Positions 1-10,081 of a DNA stretch of 64,000 bases are shown here, piece by piece; the stretch's first letter is position 1, and each line of letters begins with the position of its first letter. The translations under genes and the position numbers were made by a program. Under the pieces are notes generated by a model that saw only the letters and a program-made list of their open reading frames with translations, was not told the DNA's origin and ran no database searches. Source of the stretch: Glandiceps talaboti. Taxonomy: Eukaryota; Hemichordata; Enteropneusta; Spengelidae. Location of the stretch: assembly GCF_964340395.1 (NCBI RefSeq), contig NC_135559.1:5688001-5752000 (forward strand), given 5' to 3'.

Positions 1-741
1 GCATGCCAGTAAGGAAAAACATTTTTCTTTCGTGGGGTGAACTCTAAATCTTTGAGGAATAAAATCTACTCTATGGTCGTTATATAAGGGGCAAAACAAT
101 ATAAAATGACATTCATCCTCAACAACTGTAAAACCTTGTCTTTTACAATATAGACACACTCTAAGTTCAACAGGAATTGGTGGATTACAATGGCGTCCCA
201 CTTCAATTGCTAAATTGTGACTAGAACAACGGAGCTTAGCAAGATCAAATTTAAATTTTATGATTTTAACGCATGAGAGGTACAGTTCAGGTTCAAGCAT
301 TGACTTAAAATTTACATAACTGCGCATGCGTCGAGAGTCATTAAGTGAGGCTGACCAATCTTGTCTGTAACAATCTTGTAGTCTTTTACAAAACAAATTT
401 AAAAAGGTTTTTGGGTCCCCCACCTGATGTTCAAACCAAACAACCCCGAAACCGTATCTAAATAATAATTCTCTTATCTTTGTTGCCCATGTGGTCCTAC
501 CAGCAGAGTCTAGATGTTTTAACATTTCGTAACACGCTCTTGGGTAACGAGTATTGTTCATTTGTACAAGTTTCAGCCAGTAAGAGATACATCGCTTCAT
601 ATACACACTAGAGAGTGGAAATCTACCACACTCACCCAGAAGTACTTCTGAGTTTACAGATGAGTTCACACCCATAAGAAATCTACAAAATTTGAATTGT
701 ACACGTTCAATGATCGGGGTATATTCATATCCCCAGTTGGA
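1..741 (-). mobile_element. LINE reverse transcriptase ORF, C-terminal part, running off the left edge
   Basis: On the minus strand one frame is open from about 741 down to position 1, roughly 245 codons, and leaves the window. It reads WGYEY, then IERVQFKFCRFLMGV, then GECGRFPL, and later a C-x2-C segment followed by ECHFILFCPLY. This order is the usual C-terminal region of non-LTR (LINE) retrotransposon ORF2, where a thumb-like segment is followed by a Cys/His cluster. Above about 741 the frame is no longer recognisable, so the copy is cut at its 5' side. The clade (CR1-, RTE- or I-like) cannot be set from this part. The long open frame suggests a fairly young insertion. Confidence 0.8.
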
Positions 742-1045
742 AACATGTTAATGTACTACTTATGGACACAATCAAACCCTAAGCAATATTTACACGTCGA
801 ATTATTCGTATCAATGGATATTCTTTGAAAATCTGTGCAACATATACAGCAACCTTGTCAAAGATATAATGAGATCAGGTTGGGACTGGTCAGTTTTCAT
901 ATGCTGTATATATCTGTGTTGGAAAACGTTCAACAAATGTTCGATTAAATGTGTCAGATACAAGTAGATTAAATTTAAATTAAATAATTATTTTGCAAAT
1001 AATGACATATTTGGACATTCAGTTAATATTTAAATTCATAAATAC
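742..1045. other. AT-rich spacer between LINE fragment and first gene
   Basis: No coding frame or recognisable repeat is seen. It is AT-rich sequence that probably includes the upstream control region of the gene starting at 1171. Confidence 0.4.
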
Positions 1046-1052
1046 TATAAAG
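1046..1052 (+). promoter_or_regulatory. Possible TATA box of the 1171 gene
   Basis: TATAAAG lies 119 bases before the ATG. A start about 30 bases downstream would give a 5' UTR of about 90 bases without an intron. This rests on motif and spacing only. Confidence 0.3.
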
Positions 1053-1170
1053 AGGATATTACATTGTCGAATTTACACCACCTACTGCATGTGCTAACAT
1101 TGCTACACGCATCACCTCTGCCAACGACGACGTATTTCTATCGACGCCGTCAGTAATATCGACAAGGAAG

Positions 1171-2040
1171 ATGATGTTCACCTACGCTGTGTTATCCATT
1201 CTATTGGTCGTCTGTGAAGGTGGCTATCTGAGTCGTGCTAAGTTACCCGACTATGTCAACCAGGACCAGCTGTGTGCTCGATTCTATGACAACAATTCCT
1301 GTCAGAAGCCTTATCTTCACTGGGACCACCTTGACGTCCAAAACGGTGCAGATGTGCATATCGTTGACCCACGATGGAGAAATCGAATTTCTTCCTTGGC
1401 AGTGAAGGAGGAGTGCACACTAACAGTTTGGGATCGTGGGTTCAAGATTGGGAAACATCAGATCTTTACAAGCGATAGCTCTTGGCACAACTTACAGAGG
1501 GTGCCTCGTTGTCATACGTTCTCAGAGAAATATCTCAAGTTGAGTGGTGTGCACGTGATTTCATCATACACGTGCAACTGTGAAGAAAGTCCAAGTAAAA
1601 AGTATAGTTTAGAAGCCGGTAATATTTTTGATGACAATGATGGTAGCCATGTGATAAAACCACGGAAAGCACAACCTACTTTTGACACATTTAAGAATCG
1701 CCATATCATAGACGAAAGCAATGGGGAAAAACCGAAAGAAAAGGATACGGAATGGAATGAGTTGATACAAGAGCGAAACATTCCTCCGGAAGGCAGAGAA
1801 TACCATACTTTTATATACGGACGTGCTGAAATTATTAGAAAAGATTTCATCCATGTGCCGGATAAAAAAACAAAAAACTTATGCGTTAGTAGAGATACGT
1901 ATGACCTTTATGCCCTTAAAAAACTTAAAGTTGATAATGAATACCACTTTAACGCGAAATACAACAAAGTTGTATATGCTGCCTGCAACGACAAGGGGGA
2001 ACCATTCCACTTTGAAGCTAAAACTCTGGACGGAAAATGA
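1171..2040 (+). CDS. Secreted beta/gamma-crystallin-like + RNase A-like protein, paralogue 1
   Basis: The protein has 289 residues in one exon. Residues 1-17 form a signal peptide. Residues 32-137 resemble one beta/gamma-crystallin domain of two Greek-key motifs (LCARFYD..., RNRISSLAV, ECTLTVWD, then VISSYTCNC) with several Cys. Residues 171-285 align with RNase A: FKNRHII places His178 at His12, EYHTFIYG places Thr213 and Phe214 at Thr45 and Phe46, and EPFHFEA places His280, Phe281 and Glu282 at His119, Phe120 and Asp121. The Lys41 position holds Arg209. YAAC before the last histidine matches the VAC of RNase A. Most of the RNase A cysteines are absent. Coding in one exon is also usual for vertebrate RNase A genes. 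By family, the enzyme would cut single-stranded RNA after pyrimidines. Activity is not proven, since Arg replaces Lys. The first of two adjacent ATGs is taken as start. Confidence 0.8.
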   Translation: MMFTYAVLSILLVVCEGGYLSRAKLPDYVNQDQLCARFYDNNSCQKPYLHWDHLDVQNGADVHIVDPRWRNRISSLAVKEECTLTVWDRGFKIGKHQIFTSDSSWHNLQRVPRCHTFSEKYLKLSGVHVISSYTCNCEESPSKKYSLEAGNIFDDNDGSHVIKPRKAQPTFDTFKNRHIIDESNGEKPKEKDTEWNELIQERNIPPEGREYHTFIYGRAEIIRKDFIHVPDKKTKNLCVSRDTYDLYALKKLKVDNEYHFNAKYNKVVYAACNDKGEPFHFEAKTLDGK

Positions 2041-2193
2041 AATGAACGCTTTAACAAACCGGCTAGTTAGGTATCAAGTTAAATTTCAAGCAAGTGGTCA
2101 CGTAGACGCATATTTTTTTGGCATTTCATGATTTGTATTGAAAACTTTGTGTAAATGTTACATTTTACTTAGTTTTAGATTTAAAAAGATAAA

Positions 2194-2712
2194 TGACGTC
2201 ATCTATCACATCAATCCATTGACTACTGTAACAGTGTATCAATTACGTCATCTATCATATCAATCCACTGACTACTGTAACAGTGTATCAATTACGTCAT
2301 CTATCATATCAATCCACTGACTACTGTAACAGTGTATCAATTACGTCATCTATCATATCAATCCATTGACTACTGTAACAGTGTATCAATTACGTCATCT
2401 ATCATATCAATCCATTGACTACTGTAACAGTGTATCAATTACGTCATCTATCATATCAATCCATTGACTACTGTAACAGTGTATCAATTACGTCATCTAT
2501 TATATCAATCCACTGACTACTGTAACAGTGTATCAATTACGTCATCTATCATATCAATCCACTGACTACTGTAACAGTGTATCAATTACGTCATCTATCA
2601 TATCGATCCATTGACTACTGTAACAGTGTATCAATTACGTCATCTATCATATCAATCCACTGACTACTGTAACAGTGTATCAATTACGTCATCTATTATA
2701 TCAATCCATTTA
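2194..2712. repeat. 49-bp minisatellite, ten full units plus a partial, with CRE-like sites
   Basis: The array starts 153 bases after the stop of the 1171 gene, possibly in its 3' UTR. TTACGTCAT recurs every 49 bases, and the first (2194) and last (2684) sites are exactly 490 bases apart. The first unit has a perfect CRE, TGACGTCA, and the others TTACGTCA. Each unit also has the short palindrome CTGTAACAG. Units differ by only one or two bases (CCACTG or CCATTG, ATCATAT or ATTATAT), so the array is young or homogenised. Confidence 0.95.
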
Positions 2713-2996
2713 TTACTTCTATAACACATCTCTGTTTTGTTCTTATCCGATTTCATATTCTAGAATTTATGGCATGATGATTGTTCTTTTGTGTAGTGTA
2801 CATCTTTTTGCCAAGAATAGCAGATGATTCAAGTTATACATATAAATTACTGAGATAGGTGTAATGTCCAAATAATACGTGTGATATACTTAGAAATCTA
2901 ACGCATTTACATAGGCATTTTGATCACATATGATAAAGTATATAACACAGTTATTTCAAGGTATAGATTTTTATAAAGTAAGTATAGAAATTAACG
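2713..2996. other. Spacer, no feature seen
   Basis: AT-rich sequence between the minisatellite and the first hairpin element. Nothing coding is seen. Confidence 0.4.
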
Positions 2997-3089
2997 TAGT
3001 CTTGGTTACCCAGACTCTCGCCGCTGGGGCTCTGCCTACGAGTCTTGTAGGCAGAGCCCCAGTGGCGAGAGTCTGGGTAAACGAGACTA
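2997..3089. mobile_element. Hairpin MITE-like element, family A, copy 1
   Basis: This is an almost perfect palindrome of about 93 bases. The left arm begins TAGTCTTGGTTACCCAGA and the right arm ends TCTGGGTAAACGAGACTA, with arms of about 43 bases around a short central loop. A second, more diverged copy lies at 3432-3527. The short fold-back structure and several copies suggest a non-autonomous DNA transposon or foldback element. Confidence 0.85.
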
Positions 3090-3431
3090 AGTAGAAATGC
3101 AGTTATATATAATACAATGCGTTGAGTGAATGGACTAGGTTCCCAACCAACATACCAATAACAAGAGATATTAGATATCAACGGATAGACGATTTCCACG
3201 ATTTCATATGCGCATGCGGAACCAATCATAATACGTTAAGTAATCACGTGCTAAATTACATCCAATGAGTAGCATTTAACTAGGGAGGAGTTAGAGATTC
3301 CTACTATAGTTACAAATATTAGTGTTTTTTCATGTGAAATGTTAGATTTGGATTTAGCATCATTCAGTCATAATAAAGAATCAAGCATCCTTCTTGCAAG
3401 ACAATTGTCTGTAATGTGTTCTTGTTGTGTA

Positions 3432-3527
3432 CTGGTCTCAGTTACCCAGACTCTCCCCACTGGGGGCTCTACTACGAGACCACCCAGACAAGACCCCAGC
3501 GATGAGAGTCTGGGTAATCGTGACTAG
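3432..3527. mobile_element. Hairpin MITE-like element, family A, copy 2
   Basis: It shares GTTACCCAGACTCTC on the left and GAGAGTCTGGGTAA on the right with the copy at 2997. The middle of the stem is decayed, so it is the older of the two. Confidence 0.8.
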
Positions 3528-5596
3528 TAGTGAACTAGTGCTGTGAGAACTTTTACGTCCAAGCGAGTGTAACTAACTGACTGTTCAATGACATTTGGAG
3601 GCTAAGATCCTGAATAGAATAACATATAACTCTACTACAACGAATGAGTTCTATTGCGACGTCATCACAGTTGGTGTCTTTGTCAAGACTATATAAGATG
3701 TGTAAAGTAATTTAAAGTTATTACAATAGTTTCAAAAGGTCTCACAAATCTTACAATAGTAGAATGGCAGTTTAAACAAACTCTCACTTTCAGTCAAAGA
3801 CAATAGAAAATACAACAGCATTTAAGAGGAGAGAAAAACCTTTCAGAAAATATATGGGTTGATGGTGTAAACTTTATTCATTGTTGGGAAACAATAACTT
3901 GAAAATATGTCACCCTTAAAATCTTACCTTTGTGCATCTCTACCTTAAGGTGTCATCACTAGCTGCTTGACAAATGTTGCACGGGGGGGGGGGGGGGGGG
4001 TATGCGCCAACAACGACCGGACGTATATATGTTTGAGATGTTCACTTCACGAGAACGATGAAGGATGATTCTCTACACTAAACCAGCATAGCTTATAAAC
4101 GTGACGTCTGACCTGAACCAACCTGTTTTAATCTCGGTTACCCGGTTACCGCACAGACGAGGAAGAAATTTCACCTTGTATGGTAACTGGAATCCTTCAC
4201 AACTCGCTTTGCCATGAAGTGAGACACCAGCGGTGACTCGGCTGAAAACTAACTTATTCTGCAGTTTACTTTCAGTGTACTTCTAGTGTACTAGTATATT
4301 AAAGATACTTCGCGATGAGGCAACCTCACACGGGAGAGAGGATGCCAGTGAGGGCGCTATATTGCAGTCGTCATCACTGCACGTCATTTGTTATGAATGA
4401 ACCATAATGCATGTACTTCTTCATTTTTACAAGTTTATATAAAATGCTTGTAAAATTGATTTATTCATACCGGAAATACAAAGTACCTGGATAATTTGTG
4501 TAAAACATGTTTGTGATGACGAGTCAACATTTCCAGAACAGAGTCAATATAGAAATATACAATTTTAGAAACTCTATATACAGGTATTAATAATACGCCT
4601 AGAAACCACACATACATGTACTGTATTTAGCTATTCCGTGGATATATTTTGTAAGACACACAAGACGAGGCAATAAAACCAAATTATTTGTTTCAATTGT
4701 TTGAATGTTTTTCGTTCTATTTTACTTGCACGACAGATCATAAATTGTGACTTTGAAATTTAGGACAGAACTAGAAATTGTTATATTTATACAAACATCG
4801 CGTGTTTAAATATACCTATATTATGGGATAGTTTATTACTGATATCAAAGTCGAGCATATGTTCATTTATTGCAACCGTCCAAATTTATAAGAAAATATA
4901 TGAATGAAGTGTTCGGTCAGCAATGCCCTCTATCAACTCATCGATAGTCCTTTGACAGCAAAGCGTTTTACAAGTGAACACTACATATAAAGCTTTAGTA
5001 GTGTTAACTATTTGGTGTCTTTGTTCTCCTGTCTCGCAGTGCATGGTCTGAAACGTCTTGTACTGCTCATAAAATCTTAGTAAGATAAGATATAATTTGG
5101 TTAAGTCCATAAAGAGTTGAAAACTAGCTGACGTACATTATTGGTTAGTGTTAGGCTTCAGTCTGAATAAACACGTCATCAAAGTCACAATACGCTTATT
5201 ACTGCATCATGTCATCAACGTAAGAGCTGAGGTTTAAACAGACTGAGGTTTCATCGGAGTTAACGTTCTCTTCGTAAAAAATATTTATCAACTTCCAATA
5301 AAAACCATCATCATTTGAAAATTTGAATTTGGAAACCCGTAGTGTGGCAATATAGGCCCACTATTACTTCAAAAATTCCCCCATATATAAATATACGTAC
5401 GATGAAGAATCATTGCCTGGTGAAAAGTTCAACACATATATCGTTTTGACTTGCCTGTACCTGAATATAACTGTATTTAAATTTAGCAAAAATGTTGAAG
5501 TACTGTTTGCATGTACAAACCTATACCAATATAGAAATACCTTATATTGTCTGCTCATGTGTAGACTCGACTACTCGTCTAGTGGTATGTGATGAG
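3528..5596. other. Gap between the two crystallin-RNase genes
   Basis: No credible exon is seen on either strand. It holds a G run at 3979-3998 and AT-rich unique-looking DNA. A minus-strand frame of 74 codons at 4886-5110 has no recognisable motif. The last few hundred bases probably hold control sequence for the 5597 gene. Confidence 0.4.
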
Positions 5597-6406
5597 ATGA
5601 GGACATCTACGTACATCATTGTAGCTGTTCTCAGCGTCGCCTGTGAGGGTGGCTGTCCTCACCAAGCTGGGCTAACCGACCACGTCGAAGAAGGGCAGGT
5701 TTGTGCACGTCTTTACGAAGACGATTATTCTATTTACCCTCAATCCTGTGGTGGGGCTCACCTTGACGTAAAAAACGGAGCAGACGTAAAAGCCATCGAT
5801 TCATGCTGGAAGAACAGAGTGTCTTCGTTAGCAGTGAAGGAAGGGTGCAAGTTAACGGTGTGGGACCATGGTTCAAAATTGGGGGAAAGCCTCGTAATTA
5901 AAGGTAGCTGGTATAATTTAAAATCAATCCCTCGATGTTTTGAATTCGCGGTCACGTGTCTCGATTGGAATGACGTCATTGGGTCGTATACTTGCACCTG
6001 CGATAAACCTCCCAACATATACGTAGTAATGGGTAACTTCGTTCAACACCAGAAGACAAAACCCAAGATTCATTTAAGTTTTAGCCAAAAACACATCATC
6101 TCAGCAAAGCCGAAGAATTGGAAGAAAGAAATGGAAAGTCGCGGAATGTACAAAGACAAAGAACATAATAAGAAATCTAACACGTTCATAGTCGGTGATG
6201 ACAAGACGATCCTTTCAAGCTTCACTACACCTTATAATCATGGTGCAGCACAAAATCTGAAGAAGAGTAAGATAAAGTTTCCAATTTACGTGCTTACTTT
6301 GAATGACGTCACCAACGAGTATGAAGAGACGTATCGTGGCAAAAAGCATGCTGTTGTTTCGGTATCGAAGAACGGGAAACCAGAACATTATGAAGGGTAT
6401 ATCTAA
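5597..6406 (+). CDS. Secreted beta/gamma-crystallin-like + RNase A-like protein, paralogue 2
   Basis: The protein has 269 residues in one exon. The frame is open 35 codons further up, but the ATG at 5597 begins a good signal peptide (MRTSTYIIVAVLSVACEGG) that lines up with paralogue 1. Residues 34-136 are the crystallin-like domain (VCARLYEDD, WKNRVSSLAV, GCKLTVWDHG, WNDVIGSYTC), and NDVIGS fits the usual (N/D)(N/D)xx(S/T)S signature with one change. Residues 161-266 align with RNase A: FSQKHIIS gives His166 (His12), NKKSNTFI gives Lys192, Asn195, Thr196 and Phe197 (Lys41, Asn44, Thr45, Phe46), and KPEHYE gives His264 (His119). The full catalytic triad is therefore present. KKHAVVSVS matches the KHIIVAC strand. 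The RNase-like domain has no cysteine at all, unlike vertebrate members with six to eight. Likely a secreted ribonuclease (inference); partners are unknown. Confidence 0.82.
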   Translation: MRTSTYIIVAVLSVACEGGCPHQAGLTDHVEEGQVCARLYEDDYSIYPQSCGGAHLDVKNGADVKAIDSCWKNRVSSLAVKEGCKLTVWDHGSKLGESLVIKGSWYNLKSIPRCFEFAVTCLDWNDVIGSYTCTCDKPPNIYVVMGNFVQHQKTKPKIHLSFSQKHIISAKPKNWKKEMESRGMYKDKEHNKKSNTFIVGDDKTILSSFTTPYNHGAAQNLKKSKIKFPIYVLTLNDVTNEYEETYRGKKHAVVSVSKNGKPEHYEGYI

Positions 6407-6654
6407 CAGGAGCCACATGTGTATGTCGACGTATTGCATGGAAGAAGACAAAAACTTGGATTTAGACATTTCTTTAGTTCCTCACCCTGCAAACATGCAC
6501 ACTCAACAATCAGTGAATCGACAGTGAATTGACAGGACAATTTACACCTTGAAGTTGGTGTCTAAGAATTCATATTCAGCATTGACATATTTACGCATGT
6601 GAAATTGTATACACGGTTACAATATTCCCGGCGCCACACCGTACCGAAAGTTAC

Positions 6655-6911
6655 AATAGTGAACTTTCAAACCGGTACCCGCCATGTTGAATGTTGCATC
6701 ATGGGAAATGTGATACTAAATACTAATATTTTGGTATTGTTAACATTACTGTTACACTGTTCGCAACCGTGAACGGTCACGTCATAGTTTACACCGACTA
6801 TTGTGGGAGGTTTTTTATCGGTAGCTCCAGATTAGGTATTACGATAACCACAGATAATCCCATAGTCCTTTGCGTCTGAGCATGCTCAGTCTGGATTGCA
6901 AGTTCCCTATT
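6655..6911. mobile_element. MITE family B, copy 1 (about 257 bp)
   Basis: It shares most of its length with 16149-16402, including CCATGTTGAATGTTGCATCA, GTGGGAGGTTT and AGATAATCCCATAGTCCTTT. Terminal inverted repeats are AATAGTGAACTTT on the left and CAAGTTCCCTATT on the right, so the left end is slightly decayed. No coding capacity, as expected for a non-autonomous DNA transposon. The ends fit a TA target site. Confidence 0.85.
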
Positions 6912-8019
6912 GTGATTTTGTTTGACATGCCCTATGGCGACATAATCTATAACTTTTGTTTTTTATTTTAGTAACTTGAATTCCATAATCTACTACTAGT
7001 ACTAAAACAAATTTAAATATGTGTACCAATTGGTAGAGGTCTCACCAGGAATTTTAATACACAAAATCGACATTTATAACATTATTAATTGGTCAATAAA
7101 TTCGAGAGAGCGAAAAGCACAGTCTTTGTTGCATAGCGTCTTTGCAAATTCCTCAAGACGTCTATTTCAAGCTATGTTGACGAGAATTTTCTTCTTCAAA
7201 AGTTTTAGAGTATATGACGTAACTGCATTTTTACATGGACTTTGGTCAAACAGTTGTCCTCAGATACAGATCACTTGCACAAGAACCTGTCAAAGTAATA
7301 CCCGTTGTGGGCGAACAGGTTAACAGTTACAGCGACTATTGCAAATGAAATGCGGGGTAGATTTGTTGAAGGGTGTGGCTGGTGTTTTGGATATTAAAAT
7401 TGACAAAACTTTTGCTTTTTTATCAGCTTTTGTTTTGGGATGGAGTTACCACCACATTTGTTTTGCAAAGATACCGTTAATGGAATGGCTATGTTTACAG
7501 CATGATACCCTCACGGCATTATAAAATGTATCTTATTACATGGCCTATATGTATCTGTATCTGTATCTCTACATACTAGTCTGGATTCCAACGTGGTCTC
7601 TAACTAAACCATACACACAGTGAGTTTGTATTCTGCTAATCACCTCAATCAGTGATGTCCCAAGGACTCGACGTATGTCTTTACGTGTCACTTGGTCCAA
7701 TCGGCCGCGGGATCCTTGTTTTGTATCGCTCAAATCCGGATTTCCGTGTTTGAGAAGGCGATTTTAAGGGGATGGGATTAGGGAACCATCAGTAGTTACA
7801 AGGGGGGAATGGGGGTGTCACTTATTACAAATTGGTCCTCCGGGGATGGCCACAATTGATTAGAAAATGGAAATTAGGGAGCCGATGGTGAAATTTTATA
7901 TCGACTCACTCTTTTACCTATATATAGGCACTGGATTGAGACTTTCTGTAATTTCTCAACACAACACAACACGACACTGTGCGAGGGACAATGGTCTAAT
8001 GTATGTATGTATGTATGTA

Positions 8020-8063
<44 letters not shown>

Positions 8064-8486
8064 CGTGCGTGCGTGTGTGTGTGTATGTGTGTAGTTTTCG
8101 TGCTCTGAAAGATACTTGATTGGATGGAAGTTCTGGATGACGTTATAAATCTATATATATCATAAATAAAGATGAACATGTAAGTTGTAGTTTCCTGGCC
8201 ACGTCAACGGATGCAACATCAGTGCTAACTTGCTTATTCTATTCAGTGCAAACAATGATATATTAACAAAGACAACCTTGCCATTGTTATAAGTAACTCC
8301 ATTACCAGGATGCAAACCACACCAGAGTTTTTTCTTTTGTTTCACGTCAACGAACTGTTCTAATTGAGAGTGTACTCTTTAGTTACTATTGTTCTATTGT
8401 GATAATTGTATTAACTGTACCTGGCTAAATCACACTTCATTCATTTTTGTATTCATGAATATTAATAAGGTATAATAAAAGAATTG
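6912..8486. other. Gene-free stretch with scattered repeats
   Basis: No credible exon is seen. It holds part of an inverted-repeat motif (7579-7610) that recurs at 53898-53929, G runs near 7800, and the GT-rich microsatellite at 8000-8093. Short frames here have no family motifs. Confidence 0.4.
8000..8093. repeat. GTAT then GT microsatellite
   Basis: A (GTAT)n block runs into (GT)n with GTGC interruptions. Confidence 0.95.
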
Positions 8487-8846
8487 TTTGGTTCCGGTTA
8501 CCCGACCCCACCTAGTTTTTCACTGCCGACCCTAAACTTTTTTTTACATATCCGAGAAAAAAAATCGCGAAATTTGTGTGTGAAGTCTAGCGAGAAGTAG
8601 TGGATGAGGAAACTGATATCTACTTAAAAAGACACCATGAAGCTGTTCTTCCAATCTGTAATGGCTGTACATCTGATGAGAAGAAACCAATAACAAAGAG
8701 ACCATATGGAAAACAAAGGAAAACATAACTACCTGAACTAGATACTCACATATGGAAAAAAAACTCAAATAAAAACATTAAAAAATAAAATAAGATAAAA
8801 AAAATGTACCTACCCCACCTATACTATATTTGAGTGTAATCGGAAC
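8487..8846. mobile_element. MITE family D, copy 1
   Basis: The left end GTTCCGGTTAC and the right end GTAATCGGAAC are inverted repeats with one mismatch. Just inside the left end are CCCGACCCCACCTAG and CGACCCTAAAC, and before the right end CCTACCCCACCTATACTA. Matching segments near 42218 (CTGACCCCTAAAC) and 42477 (GACCTACATACCCTATT) suggest an older copy there. No coding capacity. Confidence 0.65.
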
Positions 8847-9620
8847 CACAGGCTTAAAAGACTCGGATGTTATTTCATGATATGGTAGGACACAAATTTG
8901 TATTTGAGGAGAGACCGTAAAACCATATAAATTCTAGTGGAGATCATACTAGCTATTGATAATCTATCACATGAATCCTGGTACTACAAATGTAGCATAC
9001 ACTCACTACTATCTACACGAGGGAGATATATTTAAGTCTCAACACAGGGCCGGGCGCCCAGGAACCGCAACGGTGTTACAAGTAAACAAACAAACAAACA
9101 AACAAACAAACAAACAAACAAACAAACAAACAAAGTATGCTTGGGTAAATGAAAGATCATTTTAAACTCATGGATAACTATCTGAAATATATTATACTTC
9201 TATGTAAACTATATATAACAACCTGTTATTTGTATAGATGGTATATATAGAAACATAGTATATCATTATAACATGAACAAGACCTGGCAATTCCTCTCTA
9301 TCATATAAATCAATAATTTCTAAAAAGCCTACGAATATTATCAGCCATGAATCTACCATGAATAAAGCCTGATTGGTCTTCATGGATAATGTCAAGGATG
9401 GCGTGTTTAACCCGAAGGGATACGGTGATTGTTGATTTCAAAAAGAAACAGTCACATGCATCACCCAACGTGAATTCATAACAAACGCTCTTACTGGTGG
9501 GACGGACCGTGATATGAACCTTACCTTACGTAACCTTTTTCTGACCGCAGACTAGCCAGACAGCCTCTATGGTCAGCTCATCATTGTCATTATTGTTCTT
9601 TTTTTCTCTTCTTTTTTTTC
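8847..9620. other. Gene-free stretch with AAAC microsatellite
   Basis: No exon is seen. The microsatellite at 9083-9134 is the only clear structure. Confidence 0.4.
9083..9134. repeat. (AAAC)n microsatellite
   Basis: About 13 uninterrupted AAAC units. Confidence 0.95.
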
Positions 9621-9965
<345 letters not shown>

Positions 9966-9989
9966 CACAATAGTACTGTTCTCTGGAGG

Positions 9990-10081
9990 GATGATCATGT
10001 ATGATCATGTCCTGGTTCCTATGCATGCTATGTGTATCCTGTTGACTCGGAACCAGGACATCATGATCATACATGATCATC
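9990..10081. repeat. Inverted repeat with about 30-bp arms
   Basis: The left arm GATGATCATGTATGATCATG plus TCCTGGTTCC is matched in reverse on the right by GGAACCAGGA plus CATCATGATCATACATG. A loop of about 29 bases separates them, and the right arm has a three-base insertion. It could be a fold-back element. Confidence 0.85.

Noticed and set aside
5492-5596. Longer N-terminus for paralogue 2
   Set aside because: Paralogue 1 has no such extension, and the signal peptide begins at 5597.
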